Positions 27,000-37,864 are shown, counted from the first letter of the stretch. The stretch: DNA of 64,000 nucleotides from Nonomuraea fuscirosea (GCF_003001935.1 NZ_PVNG01000013.1:1-64000), one strand, 5' to 3'. Numbers and translations: made by a program. Notes: generated by a model not told the origin, from the letters alone.

Positions 27000-27623
27000 A
27001 TGGCTGAAGGGCTGCGGGAGCGGAAGAAGCGCGAGACGCGGGAGCGCATCTCCGACATCGCGACGGGCCTGTTCCTGGCCCGGGGGTTCGACAACGTGAC
27101 GGTGGCCGAGGTGGCGCGGGCCGCCGACGTGTCGGTCAACACGGTCTTCAACTACTTCAGCACGAAGGAGGACCTGTTCGCCGACCGCTACGACCTCGTG
27201 GTCGACCTGCCGCAGCAGGTGCTGCGCGAGCGGGGGCCGGGAGAGGGCGTGGTGCGCGCGTTCCGGCGCGACTACCTCGGCGCGATCGAGACGCGCGACT
27301 GGCGCTACGGGCTCAACGCGGGCAACGACGCCTTCTCACGGGTGATCAACGACAGTCCCGCGCTGACGGCCCGGCTGCGTGACGTCCATCTCCAGCGGGA
27401 GCAGGGCCTGGCGCGGGCGCTGGCCGGCGAGCTCGGCGCCGATCCTGGCGACCTCGTCCCGCGGGTCGCGGCGGCGCAGATCCTGGCCGTCACCCGGATC
27501 CTGAGCGAGCGCGCCCAGGCCATGACGCTGGCCGGCGAGCCGTGGGAGCGGATCGGGCCGCTGCTGACGGCGCAGGCCCACCAGGCGTTCGACCTGCTGG
27601 AGAACGGGCTGGGCGACCTTTAG
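27000..27623 (+). CDS. TetR-family repressor of the DrrAB-type exporter
   Basis: 207 aa. The N-terminal HTH is clear (ISDIATGLFLARGFDNVTVAEVARAADVS is its region, residues 16-45, then VNTVFNYFSTKEDLF). The C-terminal domain is ligand-binding and unassigned. ATG 27000 lies 66 bases from the divergent ATPase start, with a perfect inverted repeat between them. The arrangement predicts repression released by the exported compound. Confidence 0.93.
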   Translation: MAEGLRERKKRETRERISDIATGLFLARGFDNVTVAEVARAADVSVNTVFNYFSTKEDLFADRYDLVVDLPQQVLRERGPGEGVVRAFRRDYLGAIETRDWRYGLNAGNDAFSRVINDSPALTARLRDVHLQREQGLARALAGELGADPGDLVPRVAAAQILAVTRILSERAQAMTLAGEPWERIGPLLTAQAHQAFDLLENGLGDL

Positions 27624-27635
27624 CGCGAAGGGGTC

Positions 27636-27944
27636 TCAGATGTCCGACAGGGCGCCGAGGAGGCCGAACAGCAGGCCGATGGCCACTAGGCCCAGGGTGA
27701 GGATCAGCATCGCGCTGCTGATGATGCCGCAGATGCGGCCGGCCTGGACGTGGCCGCGGTTCTCGTAGAAGTAGCCGCTGCCGTCGATCTCACGCAGCGC
27801 CTTGTTGCCCATCGACCAGGCGAAGGGGCCGATGAACGTGCACACCACCAGGCTCAGGATCCCCAGCACGAGGATGGTGGTGCCGTTGGGGTGGCTCTGC
27901 GGCACGGGACCGTAGGGGCCTTGGCCGTAGTCGGGATAGGACAT
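27636..27944 (-). CDS. DUF4190-like small membrane protein
   Basis: 102 aa. A Tyr/Gly/Pro-rich N terminus (SYPDYGQGPYGP) precedes two hydrophobic hairpin helices (TTILVLGILSLVVCTFIGPF and GIISSAMLILTLGLVAIGLL regions) joined by WSMGNKALREID, a hallmark of the DUF4190 family. ATG 27944 is preferred since GGGGGA lies ten bases upstream; an in-frame ATG at 27962 is possible. The role is unknown. It converges on the TetR gene with only 12 bases between. Confidence 0.85.
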   Translation of the reverse strand: MSYPDYGQGPYGPVPQSHPNGTTILVLGILSLVVCTFIGPFAWSMGNKALREIDGSGYFYENRGHVQAGRICGIISSAMLILTLGLVAIGLLFGLLGALSDI

Positions 27945-28059
27945 GGTCGTATGGTCCCCCACATCGACAAGTCAGGGGGGTTTTATACCACAGTCCTCGG
28001 GTTGATCATATTGCGTCATCATGGTGCCGACCTGATCCACCCCTGAGGAGCCTGCACCC

Positions 28060-28941
28060 GTGCGCGAACGCACTCGAGCCCTGCTCGCCCACCGGCATTT
28101 CCAGCGGTTCATCATCGGCCTGATCGTGCTGAACGCGGCCACCCTCGGCATGGAGACCTTCCCTCCCCTGGTCGAGCGGTACGGCAGCCTGCTCACCGTG
28201 ATCGATCATCTCGCGCTCTACATCTTCGCCGCCGAGCTGATCGCCAAGATCTACGTCGAACGCGCCGCCTTCCCGCGCGACCCGTGGAACATCTTCGACA
28301 CGATCATCGTCGGCATCGCCTTCGCCTCCACGACCGGCGGCCTGTCGGTGCTGCGGGCGCTACGCATCCTGCGGGTGCTGCGGCTGCTGTCGGTCGTGCC
28401 CAGCCTGCGCCGCGTAGTCTCGGCGCTGCTGCGGGCGATGCCGGGGATGAGCTCGATCGTGGTGCTGCTGTCGCTGGTGCTGTACGTCGCCGCGGTCATG
28501 GCCACGAAGCTGTACGGCCAGACCGCGCCCGATCGCTTCGGCGACCTGCCGACCTCGCTGTTCACCCTCTACCAGACGATGACGGGCGACGACTGGGGCA
28601 ACATCGCCAGGGAGGTGATGAGCCGGCATCCGACGGCGTGGATCTTCTTCACCATCTTCATCCTCGTGTGCACGTTCGTCGTGCTGAACCTCTTCCTGGC
28701 GGTCGTGGTGAGCGCCATGGACGAGGAGAGCGAGGAGGAGCGGGCCGAGGAGCGGGCGGAGCGGGCCGAGGAACTGGCGGCGATCGAGGACACGACGGCG
28801 CACACTCAGCGGATCCTGGACGAGCTGGCCGCGCTGCGCGCGGAGGTCGCCCACCTGCGCGAGACGTTGCCTGACGGCGTGCGGGAGCGGTCCGAGCCGC
28901 AGCCCAGGCGCTCACGCCGGGCCAAGGCCGGCCGCAACTGA
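28060..28941 (+). CDS. NaChBac-type voltage-gated cation channel, predicted Ca-permeable
   Basis: 293 aa, the single-domain six-helix length. S4 carries four arginines at every third position (Arg99, 102, 105, 108 in LRALRILRVLRLL). The pore helix and filter read TMTGDDWGN with T175-G176-D177-D178-W179-G180-N181. In NavAb the same stretch is TLESWSM, and the engineered Ca-selective form carries Asp at 177 and 178, so this natural filter predicts Ca2+ preference. S6 (VLNLFLAVVVSAMD) is followed by an acidic neck and a heptad coiled coil (about 225-270) that should make the tetramer. GTG 28060 is preceded by GAGGAG. Confidence 0.93.
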   Translation: MRERTRALLAHRHFQRFIIGLIVLNAATLGMETFPPLVERYGSLLTVIDHLALYIFAAELIAKIYVERAAFPRDPWNIFDTIIVGIAFASTTGGLSVLRALRILRVLRLLSVVPSLRRVVSALLRAMPGMSSIVVLLSLVLYVAAVMATKLYGQTAPDRFGDLPTSLFTLYQTMTGDDWGNIAREVMSRHPTAWIFFTIFILVCTFVVLNLFLAVVVSAMDEESEEERAEERAERAEELAAIEDTTAHTQRILDELAALRAEVAHLRETLPDGVRERSEPQPRRSRRAKAGRN

Positions 28942-28958
28942 CCACCCGGCCGCGATCA

Positions 28959-29020
28959 GGCGCGGCCGTTCCCGGAGGCGCGGCGGTTCCCGGAGGCGCG
29001 GCCGTTCCCGGAGGCGCGGC
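28959..29020. repeat. 18-bp tandem repeat, 3.4 copies
   Basis: Unit GGCGCGGCCGTTCCCGGA at 28959, 28977 (one mismatch) and 28995, then a partial copy. It fills the space between the convergent channel and LtrA genes. Confidence 0.85.
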
Positions 29021-29038
29021 CCGCGCCGGCGGCCGGGA

Positions 29039-30253
29039 CTACGCGGCGGCGGCGTCGGGGGCGGTGCCGGGGGCCTCGCCGCCGCGGTGGCGGTAGGCGA
29101 CCCGCCACAGGGCCACGAGCAGCAGCAGCACGACCACGAGCCAGCCGGGCAGCAGCCCGGACACCGCGGCCACGATCGGCGGCACGAGGACGGAGGGCAC
29201 GGCCCAGCCCCAGATCCAGCGCCGCTCGGCCCGCAGGGCCAGGCCCAGCGCCGCGGAGGCGGCGAAGTACACCGCCAGCCCGCCGCCCAGCACCCAGCCG
29301 GCCCCGCCGTGCAGGTGCGCGCCCGGCTCGGCGGCGACCACGCCCAGCCCGGCCGCCGTCGCGGTGAGGCCGGCCGTCATGGCGAAGTGCGCGGGCAGGG
29401 CCACGTACGCCTTCAGCCCCCGCTCCGCTGCGCCGGGGACGGCGCTGAGGCCGTACTGGAGGGTGATCCACCACAGTGAGACGATCAGCCCGAACCCCGC
29501 CAGGGCGGCCAGCGCCAGCTCCGGCCCCCAGGACTGCCCGGAGGCGGCCAGCACGACCTGCATGACGGCCTCACCGAGCACGATGATCACGAACAGTCCC
29601 AGCCGCTCCCCCAGATGGACCGGCTCCAGCACGGCGGGGGCGTACTGGCCGGGCGCGGGGCGGGACCTGATGAGGTGCCTGTCGCGCTTCATCCGCCGCC
29701 GGATCTGCTCGTTCAGCTCCTCGATCATGCGCTCGGGCCGGCGGCCGCGGGCCACGGAGAAGCCGAGGTCGAGCAGCACGCCGATGCCCCACATGACGTA
29801 GCGCCAGGGGCCCTCGACCCAGATGGACGCGATCCACGGCGTCAGCCCCGCGCCCAGCTGGGCCGCGGGCCACGCGGTCATGATCGCGCCGGCCCGCTGG
29901 AGGCTTCTGGAGGCGCTCGACCTGGAGACGATGTACGCGGCGATGAACCAGCCGTCGTGCGTGCCGCCCGCGTCCATCTCGCGGGCGACGTCCGGCGCGG
30001 CGGCGGCCATCACGGCGATGCCGAACATGCCGATCAGCATGCTGAGCATGCGGGTGCGCTCGGCCCGCACGTTCGAGTACAGGGTCAGGGCGGTCCACAC
30101 GCTCCAGACCGCGTAGTACAGGACGACGAAGAGCGCCACGTCCGGCCAGGTCGGGTGGGCCAGCCGGTGGGCCAGCTGGATCACCGCCACCACGACCACC
30201 AGGTCGAAGAACAGCTCTAACCAGCTCGCGTGACGCTCTTCCGCTGCACTCAC
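29039..30253 (-). CDS. low temperature requirement protein A (LtrA) family
   Basis: 404 aa polytopic protein of about 12 helices. Family marks are the N-terminal WLELFFDLVVVVAV and the central EPVHLGERLGLFVIIVLGEA. The biochemical role of LtrA proteins is not known; the name comes from cold sensitivity in Listeria. GTG 30253 lies two bases after the S4 gene stop, so the two are co-transcribed and probably translationally coupled. Confidence 0.93.
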   Translation of the reverse strand: MSAAEERHASWLELFFDLVVVVAVIQLAHRLAHPTWPDVALFVVLYYAVWSVWTALTLYSNVRAERTRMLSMLIGMFGIAVMAAAAPDVAREMDAGGTHDGWFIAAYIVSRSSASRSLQRAGAIMTAWPAAQLGAGLTPWIASIWVEGPWRYVMWGIGVLLDLGFSVARGRRPERMIEELNEQIRRRMKRDRHLIRSRPAPGQYAPAVLEPVHLGERLGLFVIIVLGEAVMQVVLAASGQSWGPELALAALAGFGLIVSLWWITLQYGLSAVPGAAERGLKAYVALPAHFAMTAGLTATAAGLGVVAAEPGAHLHGGAGWVLGGGLAVYFAASAALGLALRAERRWIWGWAVPSVLVPPIVAAVSGLLPGWLVVVLLLLVALWRVAYRHRGGEAPGTAPDAAAA

Positions 30254-30255
30254 GG

Positions 30256-30876
30256 CTAACGAGAATAGAACTCCACCACGAGCTGCTCGTCCACGGGGAC
30301 CACGATCTGCTCGCGCTCGGGCCGGCTCACCAGCGTGAAGCGCAGGTCCTTCAGCTCCACCGACAGGTACGCGGCCGTGCGCTCGTCGGCGTGCACGCCC
30401 TCGGCCGCCGCGACGAAGGGCTGCATCTGGCGCGAGCGCGTCCGTACGGAGACGACCTGTCCGGGCTTGACCAGATAGCTGGGGATGTCGACCTTGCGGC
30501 CGTCCACGGCGATGTGGCCGTGGGCGATGTACTGGCGGGCGGCGTAGATCGACGGAGCCAGTCCCGAGCGCAGCACGAGGGAGGCCAGGCGGGTCTCCAG
30601 CAGGGTGACGAGCTCGGCGCCCGAGGCGCCCGGCTTGCGTACGGCGAGGTCCCAGTAGCGGCGCAGCTGGCGCTCCGACACGTCGTAGTACCAGCGCAGC
30701 TTCTGCTTCTCCAGCAGCCGCAGGCCGTAGTCGCCGGTGTTGCGGCGGTTGGTCTTGCGCCCGTGCTCGCCCGGCGGGTACGGGCGCGTCTCGAAGTAGC
30801 GGACGGCTTTCCTGGTCAGCGGGACGCCCGCGCGACGCGACAGTCGCACCTTCGGGCCGGTGTAGCGCACGTTCAC
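30256..30876 (-). CDS. rpsD: 30S ribosomal protein S4, cysteine-free form
   Basis: 206 aa, full length. The S4 RNA-binding domain is clear ([18 protein letters not shown] region, residues 88-105; [21 protein letters not shown]). The N terminus ([19 protein letters not shown] then RPYPPGEHG) lacks the four cysteines that hold zinc in many S4 proteins, so it is a C-minus form. It lies outside the usual alpha-operon setting, next to an iron box and directly upstream of ltrA. It could be the only S4 or a second copy; that cannot be decided from this window. Confidence 0.93.
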   Translation of the reverse strand: MNVRYTGPKVRLSRRAGVPLTRKAVRYFETRPYPPGEHGRKTNRRNTGDYGLRLLEKQKLRWYYDVSERQLRRYWDLAVRKPGASGAELVTLLETRLASLVLRSGLAPSIYAARQYIAHGHIAVDGRKVDIPSYLVKPGQVVSVRTRSRQMQPFVAAAEGVHADERTAAYLSVELKDLRFTLVSRPEREQIVVPVDEQLVVEFYSR

Positions 30877-30886
30877 CTCGATGTGA

Positions 30887-30920
30887 TTAGGTAATCCTTA
30901 CTTAGGCAAGCCTAACCTAC
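30887..30920. promoter_or_regulatory. double IdeR/DmdR-type iron box between S4 and DUF2470 genes
   Basis: TTAGGCAAGCCTAACCTAC (30902-30920), read on the other strand, matches 16 of 19 positions of the IdeR consensus. An overlapping weaker box, TTAGGTAATCCTTACTTAG (30887-30905), matches 13 of 19 and is shifted by 15 bases. It lies 11-44 bases upstream of the S4 start and 25 bases upstream of the DUF2470 start. Confidence 0.8.
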
Positions 30921-30944
30921 ACCATTGGTCTCCAAGGAGGCGTC

Positions 30945-31646
30945 ATGCTGCCGATCCCCGAGCGGGTCCGCACCCTCGCCGCGACCGCCGACGTCGCCAA
31001 GCTCACCGTTGACGGCGCCCCCTCCCCCGCCCGCGGCGGGGTGGACGAGCGCGGCCGTCCCGTGCTGCTGGTCCGGCCCGGCGAGGCGCTGCACGGCCTG
31101 CGCGCGGACGCCGTCGTGGCCGTCAACCTGACCTCGATGCGGCAGCTCGGCCCGGTGACGCATCCGCGCGGGCTGCTGGAGGTGCAGGGCTGGGCGGAGG
31201 CCGTGCCGGAGGCCGAGGCCCGTGCCGCGGCGGTGGCGGTGGCCGCGCACAGCGCCGACGAGAGCCTGTTCGAGGCGCTGGAGCGGTTCGGGCGGCCGGA
31301 CGCGCCGCGGTTGCTGCGGCTGGACGTGGGGCAGGTCGTGTACCTGACCGGGCAGGAGTCCGGGCTGCTGGACGCCGACGACTACCTCGGGGCGGCGCCC
31401 GACCCGCTGTCGGAGACGGCCGAGCGGGTGCTCGCGCACGTCAACTCCGCCCACCGGACGCAGCTCACCGCCGGGGTGACCAGGCAGCTGGGGGAGCCGG
31501 CGGCGGAGGTGTGGCTGTGGGAGCTGGACCGGTTCGGGGCGACGGTACGGGTGGACGAGACGCTCGTCCGCTTCCCCTGGCCGGTGCCGGCCCGCTCCGA
31601 CCTGTGCCTGGAGACGGCGCTACGCGGCCTGCTCTGCACCTGCTGA
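30945..31646 (+). CDS. DUF2470 (HugZ-like) protein, probable heme/iron utilisation
   Basis: 233 aa. The C-terminal DUF2470 domain (about 150-225) has ETAERVLAHVNSAHRTQL and is found in heme-degrading HugZ-like and related split-barrel proteins. The N-terminal part (about 10-140) resembles a pyridoxamine-oxidase-like split barrel. The protein ends LLCTC. AAGGAGG precedes ATG 30945. The double iron box upstream predicts induction under iron limitation, consistent with heme iron recovery; catalysis has not been shown. Confidence 0.8.
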   Translation: MLPIPERVRTLAATADVAKLTVDGAPSPARGGVDERGRPVLLVRPGEALHGLRADAVVAVNLTSMRQLGPVTHPRGLLEVQGWAEAVPEAEARAAAVAVAAHSADESLFEALERFGRPDAPRLLRLDVGQVVYLTGQESGLLDADDYLGAAPDPLSETAERVLAHVNSAHRTQLTAGVTRQLGEPAAEVWLWELDRFGATVRVDETLVRFPWPVPARSDLCLETALRGLLCTC

Positions 31647-31720
31647 CCCGCGCGCGCACTCACCTGTGCGGGTGCTGACCCGCGCGTTCTGGCCCGTGCG
31701 CGTTCCGGCCCGTGCGCGGC

Positions 31721-31790
31721 CTGGACGGGGCCTGGACGCGGGCTGGACGCGGGCCGGACACGGTCTGGACGCGGGCCGGACGCGGGCCGG
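31721..31790. repeat. 12-bp degenerate tandem repeat between convergent genes
   Basis: About six copies of CTGGACGCGGGC and close variants (CCGGACGCGGGC, CTGGACGGGGCC) between the DUF2470 and ROK genes. Confidence 0.7.
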
Positions 31791-31792
31791 GG

Positions 31793-33019
31793 TCAGGACT
31801 GGCCGGCCTCGACCGGGGTGGGCAGCGCCGGGGTGCGGCGCAGGGTCGTGAGGGTCATGGTCTCGTCCACGGCCTCCGGTGACAGCACATGGTCCAGCAC
31901 CATGACCGCGCAGCCGCTGATGCCCGCCCCCGCCCCGAGCCGGCTCGGCTCGATCCGCAGCCGGCGGGTGGCCAGCGCGGTGGAGCGGCGGTAGACGACC
32001 TCGCGGATGCTCGACACCAGCGGCCCGAACGCCTCCGCGACGTCGCCGCCCAGCACCACCACCGACGGGTTGAGGATGTTGACCGCCCCGGCCAGCACCT
32101 CCCCGATGCGCCGCCCGGCCTCGCGGACCGTGGCCATCGTCTCGGCGTCGCCCGCGCGCACCAGAGTCGTCACGTCGGCGATGGTCCGCACGTCCTTGCC
32201 CCGGCCGCGCAGTTCGCGCAGCAGCGCGGTGCCGCTGGCGACGGAGTCGACGCAGTCCATGTTGCCGCAGCGGCACAGCACCCCGCCGCCGTCGATCACC
32301 GGGATGTGCCCGATCTCGCCGGCCGCGCCCATCGCGCCGCGCAGGATGCCGCCTCCGGCGATCACGCCCGCGCCGATGCGGGTCGAGATCTTCACGAACA
32401 TCAGGTCGTCGAGCTCGGGGTAGGTGCCCCGGTGCTCGCCGATGGCCAGCACGTTGACGTCGTTGTCCACCAGGACGGGCACGGGGAAGCGCTCGCGGAT
32501 GATCGGCGGGATGACCACGCCGGTCCACGAGGCCATGACGCGGGCGCTCTCCGTACGGCCCTGGGCGAACTCGACCGTGGCCGGCACGCCCATCCCGACG
32601 CCTCTGATCATCGCGCGTGGCCGGTCGCCGAGCAGGTCGTCCCAGGTGTCCATGAGCAGCGGCAGCACGGTGTCCGGCCCCTGCTCGACGTCCATCGCGA
32701 ACTCGCGCCCGGCCAGCTCACGGCCGGCCAGGTCGCACACGGCCACTCTGGTGCGGCTGGCGCCGAGCGCCGCCACGAGCACCACGCCGCCCGAGGCGTT
32801 GAACTCCAGCCGGACCGGCGGGCGCCCGCCCGTGGAGGGGGCGTCGGTCCGCTCCACGACGAGCCCGCGTTCGAGCAGCTCACCGACGCGCAACTGCACC
32901 GCGGGACGCGACAGGCCGGTGACCCGGCCCAGGTCGGCGCGCGTCACGGCCTCACCGGCGCGGATGAGGCGGAGCACCTCGCCACTCGTGGCGAGCGCGG
33001 CTGCGGTACGTCGAGGCAT
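31793..33019 (-). CDS. ROK-family transcriptional regulator, likely of glucose catabolism
   Basis: 408 aa. The N-terminal winged helix (residues about 10-65, VTRADLGRVTGLSRPAVQLR) precedes a ROK sugar-kinase fold with GAAGEIGHIPV and the zinc-binding CRCGNMDC. ROK regulators bind sugars or sugar phosphates and control sugar genes. It is divergent from zwf-edd-glk-eda, with a palindrome in the shared 143-base promoter, so it is the obvious regulator of the Entner-Doudoroff operon. Confidence 0.93.
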   Translation of the reverse strand: MPRRTAAALATSGEVLRLIRAGEAVTRADLGRVTGLSRPAVQLRVGELLERGLVVERTDAPSTGGRPPVRLEFNASGGVVLVAALGASRTRVAVCDLAGRELAGREFAMDVEQGPDTVLPLLMDTWDDLLGDRPRAMIRGVGMGVPATVEFAQGRTESARVMASWTGVVIPPIIRERFPVPVLVDNDVNVLAIGEHRGTYPELDDLMFVKISTRIGAGVIAGGGILRGAMGAAGEIGHIPVIDGGGVLCRCGNMDCVDSVASGTALLRELRGRGKDVRTIADVTTLVRAGDAETMATVREAGRRIGEVLAGAVNILNPSVVVLGGDVAEAFGPLVSSIREVVYRRSTALATRRLRIEPSRLGAGAGISGCAVMVLDHVLSPEAVDETMTLTTLRRTPALPTPVEAGQS

Positions 33020-33051
33020 CGGCTAAGTGAACCACACGGGGTTGTGTAATG

Positions 33052-33067
33052 AAAAGTGACGACTTTT
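33052..33067. promoter_or_regulatory. putative ROK operator upstream of zwf
   Basis: AAAAGT-GACG-ACTTTT inverted repeat in an A/T-rich pocket, midway between the divergent ROK and zwf genes. It fits the A/T-rich palindromes known for NagC/Mlc-type regulators. Confidence 0.5.
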
Positions 33068-33162
33068 TCATCTCAGATACCAAAACTCCGCTTGTGCACG
33101 ACCCAAACTCTCGTTAGTGTCCGTTCTGTCCCTGCTTGGTAGATCCCCCGGAGCCCGGAACC

Positions 33163-34674
<1,512 letters not shown>

Positions 34675-34709
34675 ACGAGCGAACCAACCGATCCGGCGGA
34701 GGAAACCCC

Positions 34710-36653
34710 GTGAACACCCTCATCCAGGAGATCACCGACCGCATCGCCGAGCGCAGCGCCGTCAGCCGGGCCGCCTACCTCGACCGGATCCGCCGGGACG
34801 GCGAGCAGGCCAGGGCGAACGGCCCGGCGCGGGCGCACCTCGGCTGCGCGAACCTGGCGCACGGCTTCGCGGGCGCCACGGGCGAGGACAAGCCGGCCCT
34901 GCGCGCCGCGGCCAAGCCGGGCGTGGCCATCGTGACCAGCTACAACGACATGCTGTCCGCGCACCAGCCGTACGAGACGTACCCGCCGGAGCTGAAGGCG
35001 GCCGTGCGCAAGGCCGGCGGCGTGGCCCAGGTGGCGGGCGGCGTGCCGGCGATGTGCGACGGCATCACCCAGGGCCGGGCGGGCATGGAGCTGTCGCTCT
35101 ACAGCCGCGACGTGATCGCCATGGCCACCGCGATCGCGCTGTCGCACGACATGTTCGACTCCACGCTGCTGCTGGGCGTGTGCGACAAGATCGTGCCGGG
35201 CCTGTTCATCGGGGCGCTGCACTTCGGGCACCTGCCCGCGATCTTCGTGCCCGCCGGGCCGATGACGTCGGGCCTGCCGAACAAGGTCAAGGCGCGCACC
35301 CGCCAGCTCTTCGCCGAGGGCAAGGTCGGCAGGGTCGAGCTGCTGGACGCCGAGGCGAAGTCGTACCACTCCCCCGGCACCTGCACCTTCTACGGCACCG
35401 CGAACTCCAACCAGGCGCTGATGGAGGTCATGGGCCTGCACCTGCCCGGCTCGACGTTCGTCAACCCGCACACCGAGCTGCGCCACGCCCTCACCGAGGC
35501 CGCCGGGCGCAGGGCGGTGGAGATCACCGCGCACGGCGCCGACTACACGCCGATCGGCGAGCTGGTGGACGAGAAGTCCATCGTGAACGCCTGCGTCGCG
35601 CTGCTGGCCACCGGCGGCTCCACGAACCACACGCTGCACCTGGTGGCCATGGCCGCCGCCGCGGGCATCGTGCTGACCTGGGACGACCTGGCCCAGCTGT
35701 CGCGAGTGGTGCCGTCCCTCACCAAGATCTACCCCAACGGCCAGGCGGACGTGAACCACTTCCGCGACGCCGGCGGCATGCAGGTGCTCATCGGCGACCT
35801 GCTCGACGAGGGCCTGCTGCACGCCGACGTGCTGACGGTCGCCGGCCCCGGCCTCGACCGCTACCGCGAGGCGCCGGAGCTGGTGGACGGCGAGCTGGTC
35901 TGGTCGCCGGTCACCGGCGGCAGCTCCGACCTGGACGTGCTGCGGCCGGTCGCCAAGCCGTTCTCGGCCGACGGCGGCATCCACATGGTCGAGGGCAACC
36001 TGGGCCGCGCGGTCAGCAAGGTGTCGGCGGTCAAGCCGGAGCACCTGGTCATCGAGGCGCCGGCCAAGGTCTTCCACGACCAGCTCGACCTGCTGAAGGC
36101 GTTCGAGGCGGGCGAGCTGGACGGGCAGGACTTCGTGGCCGTCATCCGCTACCAGGGCCCGAGCGCGAACGGCATGCCCGAGCTGCACAAGCTCACCTCG
36201 CCGCTGGCCGTGCTGCTCGACAGGGGGCAGCGGGTGGCGATCGTCACCGACGGCCGCATGTCGGGCGCGTCCGGCAAGGTGCCGGCGGCCATCCACCTGT
36301 CGCCCGAGGCCGCCGACGGCGGGCCGATCGCGCTGGTGCGCGAGGGCGACGTGATCAGGCTCGACTCCGCGGCGGGGACGCTGGAGCTGCTGGTGCCGGC
36401 CGAGGAACTGGCCCGGCGCGCGCCCGAGGGCCGGCCGCTGAGCGACGCGCAGTGGGTCGGCACCGGGCGCGAGCTGTTCGCCGCCTTCCGCCGGATGGCG
36501 GGGCACGCCGAGCAGGGCGCGGGCATCTTCGGCGTGAGCGGCGCCGAGTCGCCGCACCACGGGCCCGGCCTGGGCTTCCCGGCCGAGGCCGGCTCCTCGC
36601 ACCTGGAGACGGGCGCGCCGCTCGGCGCCCGGCCGGCCGGACTGTCCCGGTGA
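34710..36653 (+). CDS. edd: 6-phosphogluconate dehydratase
   Basis: 647 aa. It converts 6-phosphogluconate to KDPG and carries a labile Fe-S cluster; cysteine blocks are [19 protein letters not shown] and [13 protein letters not shown]. It belongs to the IlvD/Edd family. GTG 34710 aligns with the start of E. coli Edd ([16 protein letters not shown]) and has GGAGGA upstream. A second GTG at 34671, overlapping the zwf stop by GTGA and also with GGAGGA, would add 13 residues. The C terminus is somewhat longer than in E. coli. Confidence 0.95.
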   Translation: MNTLIQEITDRIAERSAVSRAAYLDRIRRDGEQARANGPARAHLGCANLAHGFAGATGEDKPALRAAAKPGVAIVTSYNDMLSAHQPYETYPPELKAAVRKAGGVAQVAGGVPAMCDGITQGRAGMELSLYSRDVIAMATAIALSHDMFDSTLLLGVCDKIVPGLFIGALHFGHLPAIFVPAGPMTSGLPNKVKARTRQLFAEGKVGRVELLDAEAKSYHSPGTCTFYGTANSNQALMEVMGLHLPGSTFVNPHTELRHALTEAAGRRAVEITAHGADYTPIGELVDEKSIVNACVALLATGGSTNHTLHLVAMAAAAGIVLTWDDLAQLSRVVPSLTKIYPNGQADVNHFRDAGGMQVLIGDLLDEGLLHADVLTVAGPGLDRYREAPELVDGELVWSPVTGGSSDLDVLRPVAKPFSADGGIHMVEGNLGRAVSKVSAVKPEHLVIEAPAKVFHDQLDLLKAFEAGELDGQDFVAVIRYQGPSANGMPELHKLTSPLAVLLDRGQRVAIVTDGRMSGASGKVPAAIHLSPEAADGGPIALVREGDVIRLDSAAGTLELLVPAEELARRAPEGRPLSDAQWVGTGRELFAAFRRMAGHAEQGAGIFGVSGAESPHHGPGLGFPAEAGSSHLETGAPLGARPAGLSR

Positions 36654-36694
36654 CCGGTCCCACGTCTGTCCGGCGGGTCGCGCCGGTCCGGCGG

Positions 36695-36749
36695 GCTGTG
36701 TCCGCTCGGGGGCTTGTGTCCGTTCGGGGAGCTGTGTCCGTTCGGGGGG
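36695..36749. repeat. 18-bp tandem repeat between edd and glk
   Basis: Three copies of GCTGTGTCCGTTCGGGG and variants. It lies just after edd, inside the operon. Confidence 0.65.
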
Positions 36750-36869
36750 TTACCGACCTGACAGAGCCCGTACGTACTCGCCGTCCCCTCTGGGGTGGCG
36801 CGGGCGGTCGTGGGATCCTTCGGAGTACGGCGAGCGATCTTGACGCCGCCCCGGACGCCGGAGGTATGC

Positions 36870-37835
36870 GTGAGTGCCTTTGACCTTCCCTGGCTGGTGG
36901 CCGACATCGGAGGGACCAACGCCCGGTTCGGCCTGGTCACCTCGCTCGGAGCGCCCCCGTCGAACGTCGCGGTGCTGCCGGGGGCCGACCATCCGACCCT
37001 CCCGGACGCCGTCACCGCCTACCTCGCGACGCACGCGGGCGGGGTGCGACCAGGGGCGGCCTGCCTGGCCCTGGCCGGGCCGATCGACGGCGACGACTAC
37101 CGGCTCACGAACTCCTCCTGGGCCGGCTCCGTACGCGATCTCGGCATCCCCTACGCCCGGCTGCTGAACGACTTCGAGGCCCTGGCCGTCTCGCTCCCCC
37201 ACCTGGAGGGCGCCGACCTGGTCTCCCTGGGCGGGCCCGCGCCCGGCCACGGCGTCAAGGCGGTGCTCGGACCGGGGACCGGGCTCGGCGTCGGCGGCCT
37301 GGTGCCGGTCGACGACGGCTGGGCCCCGATCCCCGGCGAGGGCGGGCACGTCACGGTGCCGGTGGTGGAGCCGAAGGAGTTCGAGGTGGTGCGGGCGCTG
37401 CGCGCGCAGGGCCTGCCGCACGTGGTGGCCGAGCACCTGCTGTCCGGCCCGGGGCTCGTCCGGCTGCACCGGGCGCTGGCGTCGGTGAACGGCGTCGCCG
37501 CTCCCGATCTGACCGCCTCCGACATCGTGGCCAGGGTGGACGACTCGTTGTGCGCGGAGACCGTCGAGGTGTTCTGCGGGCTGCTGGGCGGCTTCGCCGG
37601 CAACGTGGCGCTGACCCTCGGGGCCAGGGGCGGGGTCTATCTGGGCGGCGGGGTGCTGCCCCGTATCGTGGAACGCGTGCGGGCCAGCGGTTTCCGTGCC
37701 CGGTTCGAGGCCAACCCCGACATGGCCGCCTACCTGGCGGGCATCGGCACCGCGTTGATCGTCGCGCCGCAACCGGCGCTGACGGGCGCGGCGGCCTGGC
37801 TGAGCCGGCGGGCCCGCAAGGAGCTCGTGAGCTGA
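36870..37835 (+). CDS. glk: glucokinase (E. coli Glk type, non-ROK)
   Basis: 321 aa, exactly the length of E. coli Glk. It phosphorylates glucose with ATP. The phosphate loop ADIGGTNARFG is at residues 11-21, the catalytic base Asp101 is in LNDFEA, and GEGGHV follows. GTG 36870 follows GGAGGT. Actinobacteria usually use ROK-type glucokinases, so this proteobacterial-type enzyme inside an Entner-Doudoroff operon is notable. It is in the same direction as zwf and edd, 216 bases after edd. Confidence 0.94.
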   Translation: MSAFDLPWLVADIGGTNARFGLVTSLGAPPSNVAVLPGADHPTLPDAVTAYLATHAGGVRPGAACLALAGPIDGDDYRLTNSSWAGSVRDLGIPYARLLNDFEALAVSLPHLEGADLVSLGGPAPGHGVKAVLGPGTGLGVGGLVPVDDGWAPIPGEGGHVTVPVVEPKEFEVVRALRAQGLPHVVAEHLLSGPGLVRLHRALASVNGVAAPDLTASDIVARVDDSLCAETVEVFCGLLGGFAGNVALTLGARGGVYLGGGVLPRIVERVRASGFRARFEANPDMAAYLAGIGTALIVAPQPALTGAAAWLSRRARKELVS

Positions 37836-37864
37836 CCGGGCCACCTGCTCGCACCGAACGACCT

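Noticed and set aside
21726-27623. P450, SAM-like protein and DrrAB exporter as a biosynthetic gene cluster
   Set aside because: No PKS, NRPS, terpene, RiPP or tailoring backbone genes lie near, and a 390-base gap separates the P450.
30887-30920. Zur (zinc) box for the cysteine-free S4 gene
   Set aside because: The sequence matches the TTAGGTTAGGCTAACCTAA iron consensus; no A/T-rich Zur-type TGAAAATGATTTTCA pattern was seen.
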